Below, one piece after another: positions 1 to 11,505 of a stretch of DNA of 64,000 nucleotides. Where the stretch lies: NCBI GenBank assembly GCA_958496175.1, contig OY292276.1, positions 25,934,001-25,998,000 on the forward strand, written 5' to 3'. This DNA is from Sisyra terminalis. Its lineage: Eukaryota; Arthropoda; Insecta; Neuroptera; Sisyridae. The translations under genes were made by a program, and so were the position numbers. The notes under the pieces were generated by a model. It saw only the letters and a program-made list of their open reading frames with translations, made no database searches and was not told the origin of the DNA. Each line of letters starts with the position of its first letter. Position 1 is the stretch's first letter.

Positions 1-126
1 ACAAAGACTTCTTGTTTTTAGTAACTTTCATTTCTCTGTCTTAAGTTAAACATAGTAAATTTCTTACTTATAGGATTGTATACTTATTTTAAAATTGTTA
101 TTTATTAAATTGTTATATATTTGCAG

Positions 127-239
127 TGGCTGCTCCAAAACACGAGCCGGAATCACAGGACTCAAATCACATAGGGACTTTAATGCAAATGATGACATTT
201 TCTAATTCTAATTCTAAATTTTCTATGAGTCGCCTCTGA
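127..239 (+). CDS. Probable 3'-terminal coding exon of an unrecognised gene (partial)
   Basis: A T-rich tract ending in TTTGCAG (ends at 126) gives a good splice acceptor. It is followed by an open frame that starts with the last two bases of a split codon (TG) and runs 36 codons to TGA at 237-239. The peptide starts AAPKHEPESQDSNH and ends SNSNSKFSMSRL: polar, Ser/Asn-rich, with a Met-rich middle and no domain I recognise. The alternative frame from the same acceptor stops after about 11 codons. Upstream exons would lie left of the window. No AATAAA is close downstream, and a SINE copy sits in the presumed 3' UTR. It could be a chance frame after a cryptic acceptor. If Ih continues to the left on the minus strand, this would be a gene nested in an Ih intron or an overlapping neighbour. 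Confidence 0.45.
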
Positions 240-311
240 GGATCTGTTTTTTTGTGTCTTTACGATTTTTTTTTCGAAACACTGTTATTTTAAATTATTT
301 TTGTTGCTGTT

Positions 312-472
312 ATGTATTATCGCTTTATAACTGCATAGGTTTTAAGTGACTCTAGGGTTAAAGAAAATCGTAAATTGAGAAATATTGAAAAATTGTTCGA
401 TATGATGATTGAACCTAACATCTATCAGTTTTGAAGCGACCACCTTAATCACTACTCGGCTACCAGTAGGCC
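312..472 (-). repeat. tRNA-derived SINE, family 1 (full-length copy)
   Basis: Read on the minus strand, this begins with an A-box-like stretch (CCGAGTAGTGATTAAGGTGG), then a weakened B box (GGTTCAATC). The non-tRNA body (TTTCTCAATTTACGA, then AGAGTCACTTAAAACC, then AAAGCGATAATA) follows. The same order is seen at 49474-49637 and 10565-10716, which defines the family. Confidence 0.75.
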
Positions 473-530
473 AATTTATTTTCAAAGTGAACTAAAAGCA
501 TTCAACAGAAAAAAATTCACAACTCATAAC

Positions 531-563
531 ACAACACAACAACAATACAATACAATACAATAT
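531..563. repeat. Short ACAAT-type pentanucleotide microsatellite
   Basis: Consecutive ACAAC/ACAAT units (CAACAATACAATACAATACA) form a short simple repeat just 5' of the neighbouring SINE copy. Confidence 0.7.
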
Positions 564-810
564 CTTGAGCAAGATTAATTTTCTTGCAAATTCTTGAAAA
601 GTTTTACCCATTTAATTTTTTGGAATTTTGGAATGTAAAGACGAAAAGTTGCAGAGATAGAGATCAATTTTTAAACATTTATTTCCCCAAAAAGTGGTTA
701 ATATTTTTTTCCCACGATCTAACGATGCAGCACACGTTTATGTACGCTGATATTTTTAGAAAACATCTTCATTTATAATTTCAGCCTCGTAGTGCCAATA
801 GTATTTAAGC

Positions 811-992
811 CAGTGGTGGTCAACCCAAATAACATTGCGAGCCACTTTAGTGGCTAAGTCTCACTGTAAATATTTTTATTGCAATGGTTCTCACTACTTT
901 ATAAAATAAATATATTTTGTAAAAGTGTGATGAATTTCACCGAAAAAATGGTCAAGGTGAACCTCGTACAACCCGTGGGTTGGCCACCTCTG
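811..992. mobile_element. hAT-like MITE, copy 1
   Basis: The terminal inverted repeats read CAGTGGTGGTCAACCC at the left and, reverse-complemented, CAGAGGTGGCCAACCC at the right. The copy at 28191-28431 shares the interior stretch AATTCATCACACTTTTAC on the opposite strand. CAGNGGTGG ends are typical of hAT-type elements. The 8-bp flanks match only partly, as expected for an old insertion. Confidence 0.7.
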
Positions 993-2822
993 CTTCTAAC
1001 CATTAACTGTAACTTACAGATAGGTTCAAGTTATTTAAATTCTGTTTTTAAAAACTAACTACGAAACCTTATAAAAAGAAAAACCGATGTTAAATTCGCT
1101 ACTTTTTGAATTTAATACCATTAATATTGATAATGATATAAATCACAGCTTTTTACTTTTTAAAACCGGAATTCACGTTGACTAAGATAAGGTAAGTAAA
1201 TAATTTTCATTGCTGATGTATAAAATGTGCATTTTCTCAGCTTTCGGTTTTAGCATTCTCAGCACGATAGCACAACTCAATGAATTCCCCTAATGTATTA
1301 TCAAGAATATATAGCGTTAATGTGCAAGGTATAGTGGGTAAAAATTGAGTAATTATTGTAGGAATGAGTAGATCAGCAAACCTAGAGAGAAAAACTTTTA
1401 GTCATTAAAAAGTTCCTTAATCACCAAATTCGAATTCCCCGTAGCTGCATGTCATTTTATTCTTATCATTGCTCAACCGACAGCCATTTTATTTTTTTAA
1501 GAAAACTTACAAAACGATTTGTATATACAAGTAAAATGAATTTTCACTTCTACGTTCATCATCCAAACATGTTATTTCTAATTTTTACGATCTATAAAAC
1601 CGAGAAAAAAACAGACCAGATTCATTTATATTTACATCTAAAATCGCTTAAGTGTTTCGAAAATAAATTAAAAATCGAAACGTGAAATTATTAGTATTTT
1701 TAAGTCAAGGAAACCATTTGATTTATTTTTACGAATTGATTATTACCGTATTGTAACGAAAGACATGTTCGATATCGTAAACGCTTATGGCATGCAAAAA
1801 ATTAATTTAAAAAAGTTTATTATAATTTTTGAGTGTTGGAAAATATGCTCAACATTTTGCTGCTTGTACCAGATGGAATTTTATATTTTTTTTTTAAAAT
1901 CTGGAATATTCTCAACAAAGTATTTTAATTTTTTTTTATTTTGTTTTTGAAACTTGATCTGATTACGAGAAATTAGGTCCAATTAGACGAAACACTAATG
2001 ACATTAAATTCCCATAAATTGAAAATAATTATTCATGAATCAATAATTTAGAGGAATGTTGGAAACTTAATTATCGTATTCTACTCAGGTAGTGAATCAA
2101 CGATAATTTGAAAAAGATTTGTGTTTATTTGAATTTTTTATCAGTAATATTATAATATCAACTACCTATAGCTATATAGAGAGGAAAATGCATATTAATT
2201 GCTTAATGAGCATAACGCGGAGGTGGAAAAATAAATGGAGAAAAATAGTCAATAGCACGGAATTTATTGAATCGAATACGAACGAATTGTAAAATTAGCC
2301 TCTATAAATGCGATATTTATTTCGAAATAGTCGGAAAAACATTGTGTTCATCTATTTTCGTTGCGATCAATACGCCTTCACGATACAAGTCACGCAATTC
2401 GACTGACATATTCGTCAAATCGAACCGTCTTTCAGCCGGACTGCCCTTTTCCCCAAATTTTCTTGACTCAAGTCGAATAAATATTGCTCTCAAAACCATA
2501 TGACACTCTCCAGATCCCTTTTCTTCAATGCACTTGGCATATCAGTAACTAAATCTCTCCACTTTTTGATCTTTCGCTTTCGTTCTGAGAGCCTAGCTAA
2601 AAATAAATTTAAATTAAAATTTTCTTCTGACCAATAATTAACCCAAAGAACTCTCGTTATGAAATTAGCTCGGAAATTTCCAGTTAGCACGCATTAAAAT
2701 CTCAAATTCAAAAAATTTATGAATAATTTTTTTTATCAAAAAATATTTCCTAATAAATCTACTTTACCCCCTTCTGTATGAAACCATACGATTTTAAGAT
2801 ACACAAATCAGTTGTTGTCACC

Positions 2823-2977
2823 CAAGGTTTATAAAATACACAGGTGGCCTCATGCGCCACGTGACGCATGCAGAAGAAATTCGTACATATCTTCAGACTA
2901 ATTCAAATTTCAAAATTCTTCGTATGACGTCATCTTCTTTTTTCTAATGGGGCAACTTGTGTATTTTATAAACCTTG
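2823..2977. mobile_element. MITE family A (CAAGGTTTATAAAATACACA ends), solo copy
   Basis: The first 20 bases, CAAGGTTTATAAAATACACA, are repeated as a perfect inverted copy at the other end. Flanks GTTGTCACC and GTTGTAATC look like a degraded target-site duplication of about 9 bp. A second copy with a matching half (ATGACGTCAT core) is at 22257-22702. Confidence 0.85.
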
Positions 2978-3365
2978 GTTGTAATCATAGTTTATTAAAT
3001 GATAAATAACCTCTATTTTTTTAATGAGTTCTCTTGGAAATCAATTTTTCCAAACTATGTGTAACATTGGCTTATATTATTAGGCTAAATTTAATAAAAT
3101 TTGTCTTACTTTTTCTCTACTAAAAGCTGTCGCAGGAATTAATAGTGAACGTTATTTAGTAGCATTATTTCCAACTCAGATTGCGAATGAACTAAAATCT
3201 CTGGAGAAAGCTTGCCAAATTCAAAGATAAGGAAAGTTTGGTAATTGATGTAAAGAAGGGGGAATCAATTGATATAAAGAATATTTGCGAAATTTTGGTT
3301 TAATCCACATTATGTTTGGATTACAAATAAAAAAGAGCACTACTACCAAACAAAAAACGGCTCAT

Positions 3366-3581
3366 ATCCCTTTTAAGTCGGTCAATATCTGGCAAATGGC
3401 AATGTTGTATTTCCTATTTTGTTTTTGATTTAATTCGTGAATAAATTGGGCCACAATGAAAATTTAGCCACAAAAGAGAAAATTATACCCTATTAGTATT
3501 TAATTGACAAAAAAAAACTCGAATGGAATAAAAAATAAAGTAGAAAATGCAACGTTGCCAAATGTTGACCCAAAAGGAACC
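3366..3581. mobile_element. MITE family B (GTCAATATCTGGCAACG ends), copy 1
   Basis: The left end contains GTCAATATCTGGCAAATGGC. The right end, reverse-complemented, contains GGGTCAACATTTGGCAACGT, so the element is an imperfect inverted repeat of about 215 bp with arms of at least 40 bp. The same arms bound the element at 49314-49697, and a single arm occurs near 50453-50490. Confidence 0.7.
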
Positions 3582-3783
3582 TGAACTCAAAAAGCTCCTA
3601 TTTTACATTCTCCATAAATTGTTATACTATTTTTGCCATTTGATTTGGATTTTTAGAAGATGGTTAAGTCACTAACTAACAAAATGCGATATTTAAATAA
3701 CTAATTTGGTAAATAATTTATCAAAATTAATCACATCTAATGATGAAAACAATTAATTTTAAATTTAGTGAAATCAACTGGTA

Positions 3784-3938
3784 AACAAATGGTCAAGGTG
3801 GATTCTCCAAAATCAGTAGCGCTGGCTTCAAATCTGGTGATAAAAAATATTTATTATTTCTTGACTTACGAATCTTTATAAATATTATACAAGAGTCAAT
3901 AAAATCTTAAGCATTTGTAAAACAAGAGTATATTATTT
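3784..3938 (+). repeat. tRNA-derived SINE, family 1 (diverged copy)
   Basis: TGGTCAAGGTGGATTCTCCAAA followed by GGCTTCAAATC aligns with the A-box/B-box part of the 49.5-kb copy. TTGACTTACGAATCTTTATA and GAGTCAATAAAATCTTAAGC align with its body. The order is preserved but substitutions are many. Confidence 0.6.
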
Positions 3939-5035
3939 GTAAAAATTAATAATTTATAATATTTAATAGCTATTAAGAGGTAATTTGGGTAAGCACTTTG
4001 AATAGTTCTTTGTTAATACCTTTATTTAAGTTTTCAGAATAACTGAGTTTTCTTTAACTTTATAATGTAAATTAAGTGTGAATTTTCTTCACTTTTTAAC
4101 GAAGGAAATCATAATACTGGTTAATCTCCTAACAAGATATTATATCTAAGGAATGATCTCTCAACTATGGAGTAAATACTGAGTCAAGTGCAGTTAGGAA
4201 GTGTAAAGAGAAGGAGAAAACTGCTTTTTACGTCCTATTTGTCTGCCTAATTCCATAGGATCATTTAGGCATGCGCTGGGAAACATCTATGAAGATTCCC
4301 TTCCTTACTAAGATTTATTTCAGAAGCAGGTTTAACCAACTAGAATTAGGAACAACATTGACGTAGTAGTCCTTCAAGGACCCAACTATAAAATACTCGC
4401 AAGAGTGGCCTCCAGAAACCAAAAAAAGAAGATTAAATATGCACAACGTTAGTTTTAAGTAAGGAAAAGTTTAGTATTAGGGTTGTGTTTATGTTCAGCA
4501 AAAGCACAAGATAGCTCTTCCGCGTTACGGTATCAAAAATTAAAAATCCATGATGATTGCTAATCTTCAACGATGAAGGGACGTCAGAAGAAAAAGGAAG
4601 TAGTACAAAAATATTATTTGTCTTTATATTTCAGAAGTTGGATAAAACGGATTTGCCTATTAAGCATGGGAGGTTGGTTGTATATTTATTATTTGCTGGG
4701 GTTCAACATAAAGCGACACTTTAAAGCAAAATTTTATACCAATTCTAAAAAACGTTCCAAATTTGACGCGAATATGTTTTTTATGTCCAACCCCGTAAGA
4801 CTATTTACAGCGAAGTTCGATTTTGATGATTCTTTTTTAATAAAATAATATTTTTAGATATTTACTTATAAAATAAACAATTAGTTAAAATAATTGTATT
4901 TATTTTATTTTTAAGCAATTAAAATCGTAAGAATTATAGCAGCTATTCAATTTTTAATGATTGGATAAATTGACATCTAAAATCTCGAATTTAGTAGTAT
5001 TTAATCCCAGAATTAAAATAGGTACTCATGTGTTA

Positions 5036-5085
5036 CGAAGCAACCATCGTGATCATTATGCAACCAGCGGGTTTTGTTTTTTGTA
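5036..5085 (-). repeat. SINE family 1 fragment (tRNA-related head only)
   Basis: GAAGCAACCATCGTGATCAT followed by GCAACCAGCGGGTT is the reverse complement of the family 1 head (compare GAAGCGACCACCTTAATCAC at 434). The body portion is not recognisable. Confidence 0.5.
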
Positions 5086-6479
5086 ATCGGCTGCTATTTT
5101 TGCAAAATATATTTTCCAAGTATTTTGAAATCAGTTACAATTTCTTTTTCCAGTAAAACTAAAAAAGAAACTAATATGCGTGAACATTAATGAATTTGTA
5201 TGCAAAATTCAGGTTTAGGTAACGAAAAATTTTTCAATTGTTCTTCCAATTGTCCACAAATTACTGGTTTTTCATTCTTCATAATGTCGATTGTTCCAAG
5301 AGCCCATTGAAATGAAAATGAAAAGGTATTACCGGCCACTGAATGCAGGCCTCGGTCTACTGAACCACATGATGGAACATTAATCACTAAAACACCGATA
5401 AACTTCAATTTTTTAAATTATGAGAAAATTTTGTTCGTGGATTTTACTAACCGAAGATATTATTTATTGTTATTTTGATGACAAATGACTCAGATTTTTC
5501 AAAAATATTAATAAAAGAGTCGACTTATGTTGACTTATGTTTAAAAAAGTTAGTAATACGTCCCATTGATAGTGACATTTTTATTCAATTTCAGCTGTCA
5601 AATATTCTATACTAACGGAAGAGAAATTGACGCGGAAAAATAGAGTGAAAACGAATTTGATCGCCTAAAGAATTTATTTTGCACCTTTGTGCCCTAGTGC
5701 ATCCGCAGAAATAATATCTTGAAACATCTATATCAAGATAACTTTTAATGCTCTATTTTAGCCTTTAAAAATATAAAATTGTATTTTCTTTCTGATTCTA
5801 TAAATTTCAGATAATTTCTATAAAAGCGTAATATTTTCCCTAAAAAATATAAATATAAAAATTGAACCGACAAGAAAAGGAACTGAATATTGAATAAACT
5901 TTTTATATAAACTTAAATAAATAAACTTTTTAAATAAACTTTTTCTATCTTAATAACCAATAACTAATTTTGAGTAGGCGCCAAACTATCAAACATACGA
6001 TTTATTTATGAAAATCATGGATTGATGACAACTTAACTTCGGCTGACAACAACTTGTTCTAATTATATTTATTTGAACAATTCAAAAAAATTTTAAATAT
6101 CACTATGTATATATTGTGGGTGTTATAATTAATATTTTTTGATAAATTTACCAGATTTTCGGATAAATTTAAGAAGGTTCGATGAACCTTGAATAGAGCT
6201 CCCTGGAATAAATTTTTGATTAAGAAAATTTATCTGTACAAAAAAACGTTAGTTTCGATTTTTCCGACAAAGTTTGAAAAACCAGAGGAAATTTTGTAAG
6301 CAAATAGACTTACAATCATAATAAATTCCAGTGGTAAAAATTTTTTGTGAAAGACACATTCATAATAGCCAATCGAAATAACTATTTCTGCTAATCGTAC
6401 AAAACGTTTTCCTCAATTTTCCGGCGATTGGAATTTGCAATTAATAAAATTTTAAAGTGTCAATCGATATAAACTCTAC

Positions 6480-6605
6480 ACTTTTTCTTGTTATTCTTCT
6501 AATATAGGCCTTAAGCCTGTTCTTTCAGCTTTCCTGGAAAGTGGAGATCCAGCTATCCTGCCATTGCTTGGATGGTCTTCCAATGGGTCATATGGTGTTC
6601 AGTAT
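6480..6605 (-). pseudogene. LINE 3' tail remnant
   Basis: On the minus strand a frame reads GRPSKQWQDSW followed by broken sequence. This matches the Gly-Arg-Pro-x-Lys-x-Trp-x-Asp block near the C-terminus of non-LTR endonuclease/reverse transcriptase ORFs. It continues to a tail resembling LRPIxEE. Only about 40 codons are recognisable and frames are broken. Confidence 0.55.
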
Positions 6606-9600
6606 GGCCATATTGATATAAATTTTACGAAAACTTAAGCTGGATTTCCTAAGCTTTGTGAGGAATTTTTCTGAGAATGGTTTTTAATAATTATATTTTG
6701 ATTAGATTGCTTTGCAATATTGGTTGGCTACAATTAGTTAAAATTTAAACATTATCTAGATTCAAATGTTGATTTTTGGAAAATTGTTGAGTTTTCCGGA
6801 AAATGCAAACAGATATGTAAGAAATGTGACATTTACATAAGTTGAACCGTTCGGTTGAGAGAAGCGTTTTCTGAATACCGTTTGTCATGTTAAGGTAAAA
6901 ATGGCACAATTAATAATTAATCTTATAGAATCTAAAGTCGTTTTTTTAACAAATACAGAAATATATGAGAAAAAAATTATGAATATAGGTCATTTATTTG
7001 GCTAAGAAACTAGAATAGTTAACCTAACTATATTAATGATGTGTAATATTATATGAATACAGTTTGAGAGTCTACCTTTGCAATATGAGCATCATTAACG
7101 TGCCTTATACTAATAAGTTGGAGTTAGTGATGTTAATTATCCATTACAACAAACGTTGCGCCATAATTTAGGGTTAAGGGAATTGAAAACAATTAATAAT
7201 TTGAATCATTAAAGAATTAATTGTAGAAAACTTAAGCCCAAAAAATCATCAAAGTTCGCAGTTTAAAAAAAAGCTAAAAATTTTTAACCCCTTGTGATGT
7301 AAACCGTTTAGTATTAAAAGAAATTACAGCATTAAAAAAGGATTAAGAAATTAATGATCTAACTACGTTAATAAACTAGTGTAAATATTGAAGTTAAAAG
7401 ATACCTCACTGATAATAAGGAGGTAAAACCGTATTATATGCTATATACTATATTCTCCAGGAGCGAAGTTATGAAATGGGAACAACTGAATCGATCCCAG
7501 CGTTAATAGTGGTCAAAATTTCATTAGGTTATGCTCGTTATACTCTTGTAGTAAGTATACACGTTTTACAATCCCCAAAATTGTCGAGCATAATTTAGTA
7601 CAGCCGTCAGATGTCGTTTTTGTCGTACACGGAGCGAATATCGTATTAATATGAAATGATTGACATCTAATATTTTAGAATATAATAGACAATATTCATT
7701 GATGCACTTTTGAAATATTTAAATTTTACAATTAACCAAAAAAGGACGGTGTAAAAGTTTTGGTGATCCTTTTAAGGAATCTGATGTTTGTTTAAATTGG
7801 TTGAAATTTAAACCAAAAATTTTATTTCTGTTTGTTTTATTTTCATTCTCTCTATTTTCTCGGTTTTTCCATTTGCGGATTAAAATACAAATCCCTTTAC
7901 CGAAATTTAATTCTTTGTCACATCAAAAGGAAGCTCAGTGGTCAAGCACAGAGACGAGTTAAAAACCAGATTTTCATGGAAAAGATTTATTTCATAAAAA
8001 TACAAAAATCTCGAAAAGCCCGTATTTTTATTAAGTTTCTATATTTATGAAGAAAAAGAAAATGGAGAACTCGACTTAGTCGCATTGATTTTAATTTTCG
8101 ACTGTATGAAATCAGGACAGAACAAAAATGCAAGCTTTTGCAGAAATTTTCTTTGGGATTTATTCGATTTATATAAGACAAATGATACCAGTGAAAAAAG
8201 CATTTTTCAATTTCCCTTGATAGAACACTGAATATTTTTGTCAATAAACCAGAAGCTTTTCGAGAAAATCTCAAACTTTTAATTAAGTCACGTGAATCTT
8301 GAAAATTCAAAAGTAGAGAAGGCAAAGTTTGTCTGGTTTTATTGGAATTTTTTCCGCAGCATCTTCCTCTTTGAATTTTCCACAACGGAAAAAAATATGA
8401 TATATAAGCGTTCGAGAAATTCATAACAATACCGAAACAATGAAGTTTCTTTTGATATAAGAAGCTTTATAAATGACAAACTTGTTTCATAGAAGAAAGC
8501 TTCGTTTAAGCTCCGTTTTTCCACCGCTTGTTTGTCTCGGTTTTCAGATTTTCAGCTTCCAATTTCTTCAAATCGTTGGGAATTTTGACTTGAACGTATC
8601 TTTTACTTGATATGAGAAACAAAGTTAGATGGTTGAGATTCGGGAGGATGTCGTAACACCCTGTATTAATAATTAAAGGTTGGAAAAGGCGCGCTTACCG
8701 CTTCAACAAATCGTCGATACAATTTATTTATACAAGAAATTCAACGTATGTCGTTCGTTATTTCGACCGAATCGCCTTTGAATTTGGCAAGTTTAATTTA
8801 ACAGAAAAAAATGGAATTAAAATCCTCCGAATCGTGAAAAACTCATTAAAAAGCGAAAGAAAAACGTTTTAATTTCGAAAGCTTAACATCAAAGTTTAAA
8901 CGAAAAAGAATGAGGTTATTTAAATTTTTGTTCTGCCACTTCATTTTCCCTTGACCCTTTTGATTTATTCTAAATCTGCGAAATGTTTATATCCATAATT
9001 AAATACAACACACTTTTATCGCATCCGAAAAAAATAATAAATAAAAATTACCATCGAATTTTTAGAGATAAAAATAAAAATAAGTGCAGCTTTTGAATTC
9101 AAAAGGTGTTGTATATAGGAAAATTGAGCTAGAAGAATCATGGCAGGATCGCGGATTCTATGAATTTTTAAGCAAATCAACCGTTCCGAATTCGAGGATC
9201 TATTCCGACTGTTTTCCTGGCTCATACATAAACAATAGCCCGGTTAATTCCTGATACATTTGGAAAAAGTAGGTACTGCACTTTATGTGATGCACCGTTG
9301 CATGTGCATTTATGACGAAGTATAGTCCGTTCTCTGATTTCACCTCACAATGCGCTTTTGACACAATAAAAAACGAGCAGCTCGTGGAAGACATGAAAAA
9401 TTGATTTATTATAACAATTCCAAATCGGGAACGAGAGAAGATCTTTTTGCACGACCTCGACCTCAACCAACACGCCATGGAAACGGGTCCCGGGGGAGAA
9501 AGTAAATGGGGAGATTTTCAAAAGCATCTATTCGATCGGATGGCAAATGTTCTGAAGAAAATCACGTATACTTAATTGAAGTGAAATTTCCAAATAAAGA

Positions 9601-10564
9601 TAAAATTGTTATCTTATTCTTCTACAACAATATCATATTGAATTAAATTTTATCATCGAAAAAAAAAACAACAAATTGATATAAAAAATTCAACAAAACT
9701 ACTTTTATTATTATCAGGTAAAAGAATAGTACCTAGTTGAGTTTTTTCAATATCTATTAATGAAAAAAAAAAAGATGAATAGTAGCAATAGCTAATATTT
9801 ATGACCATCAAATAGACATTATGTGTTTCCGTGTAAAAGGATTGTGCATTACATTAATTTATGTACATTTCTAGAACAAGGATTGGAAAGAAAACAGGTG
9901 CGATATGAACAGAAATTAAAAAAGAACAATATGTATAATGAATAAGAAAGTAGAGAAAAATAAAAACAAAAAACCATGAACAAAACTCTTTCGCGTGATC
10001 CTCCAAAATCGAAAATAAGAAGAATAATATAGTACATATTGTACAATACATAAACATCTGATAAAGTATTCAAATATGAAAGTATGCAAGACTATTCTTC
10101 ACATCTAAGCTTTTAAAGCACAATGTAAATGTAGTATTTTTTTGAGACTTTAAGCTCAACGATATACTATCTAACTTGGACAATTGGTACGGACATTTAT
10201 AGGTGGCCCACTTTACTGCTGATATAGTGATTATTTTATTTAATACATAAGTGGTTATTACAAGGTTAACGAATCTAGGACTCAAATACTATATGGTAGT
10301 ATTTTATTCCCTTGTTGTCTAATTTTTAGGAACCTGTTCTCATATACACGGTCTTTAGGGACTCTAGATGTTATGAAAAGTTGTGTAATTTAGAAATTTA
10401 AAAAAATTGCACAATTTATTATTCTAAATGGATTTTTTTTTCTTAAGATTAACATTTGTTATTATTACCATAATGGCTCACACATTTGTCTCTAGTTATT
10501 TAAACCTTATGGAAAGAAAAAGGTAGAAGTCATTGAAATATTTCTTTATTTTTTTATTCTTATT

Positions 10565-10716
10565 TACCGTCGCTTTATACCTACCAAAGTTTTTAGAGGC
10601 TCTTAGGTTTATAAAAATCCATAAATCGAGAAATATAGAAAATTTGCAGAACACAAGATTCGACACAAGACCCACTACTTTTGGAGCGACCATCTAGACC
10701 ACTCGACCACCAGTAG
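10565..10716 (-). repeat. tRNA-derived SINE, family 1 (full-length copy)
   Basis: On the minus strand: CTGGTGGTCGAGTGGTCTAG (A-box region), TTGTGTCGAATC (weak B box), TTTCTCGATTTATGGATTTT, then AAAGCGACGGTAA. This matches the 49.5-kb copy throughout. Confidence 0.75.
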
Positions 10717-11465
10717 ATAGCTTTTGTTTGGCTTACAAACTTCAAAAAGTTACAGCTAGAGTTGAGTTGGTAAAAGTTGACCATCGAATATTGCAACATA
10801 TATTGTAGTTTAAGCTCCGATTTGAGTTCATTGTTATACGTTAATAACTGGTTAAAGTAAGGGGAAATATGCACAAAAAATACACAGTTGTTATATGTGC
10901 ATAGCACAAAATTTAAGTAAGAATTTTGATTAATAATTCATATTTTTATTGATGATTAATCATTTTTCCTGAGTGCTAAACAAAAGCGAATATACCCGCA
11001 GGCTGAGTAGGCTGAAATCTGGGGCGGCAAATTTGGCCAAAAAATTTACTAATCACAGGAAAAGTGGACGACTTAACGGCGATAGAGCACAAGTTACGAT
11101 TCCATTGAGACCGTAAATGTAATTAATGTGATTGCAAAATAGGGTATCGAATTTCAAAAGTTAGTAGGGGCAGCAAATTTATAAGCCCGCCACTGGTGCT
11201 ACCGATTTTAGCAACTGCAGGGTTATTAACATTTTGGAAGCATTTATTTTGAAAATTTCGTAAAATTCTCTTTAAGAGATTAGCCTCATTCTGGAAATCT
11301 CAACAAAAAAGTTTGCAACCAATAAACAAACTTATTTTTTGTTACTAGTTGAATATTAATTGTTTTTTTTTTTGAAATTGTATACCTAATAACTATCAAT
11401 ACTATGATACAAAACTCAATCATTAGTCAAAGATTTTTTTTTAATGTAAAATAGAACAATTAGAA

Positions 11466-11505
11466 GCCTGATGAAGGCCAAATAAAGGACCGAAACGTCT
11501 AAGAA
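11466..11505 (+). other. Hairpin motif resembling the Penelope/hammerhead-type repeat motif
   Basis: CCTGATGAAGGCCAAATAAA followed by GGACCGAAACGTC has the CTGATGA...CGAAAC arrangement of hammerhead-like motifs found in Penelope-like elements, with an imperfect stem between the two blocks. A sister motif lies on the opposite strand at 19278-19314. No reverse transcriptase frame is seen nearby, so this is only a fragment. Confidence 0.4.

Larger units (their letters stand above)
240..2822. other. Gene-free AT-rich stretch
   Basis: Apart from the SINE, the microsatellite and the hAT-like MITE listed separately, I see only AT-rich sequence. The short open frames here are low-complexity Phe/Ile/Lys/Tyr runs with no recognisable domain and no plausible splice context. 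Confidence 0.6.
3939..10564. other. Gene-free AT-rich stretch with old repeat debris
   Basis: No supported gene apart from the fragments listed. The longest open frame (minus, 7987-8424, 145 codons) overlaps another frame, has no domain and no splice context, and I treat it as chance. The part at 9180-9540 is noticeably richer in G+C than its surroundings and has few stops on the minus strand, without a recognisable product. It could be a conserved non-coding element or an unrecognised exon. Confidence 0.45.

Noticed and set aside
7987..8424. 145-codon minus-strand open frame
   Set aside because: No domain, signal peptide or splice context. It overlaps another minus-strand frame, and composition is that expected of AT-rich DNA.
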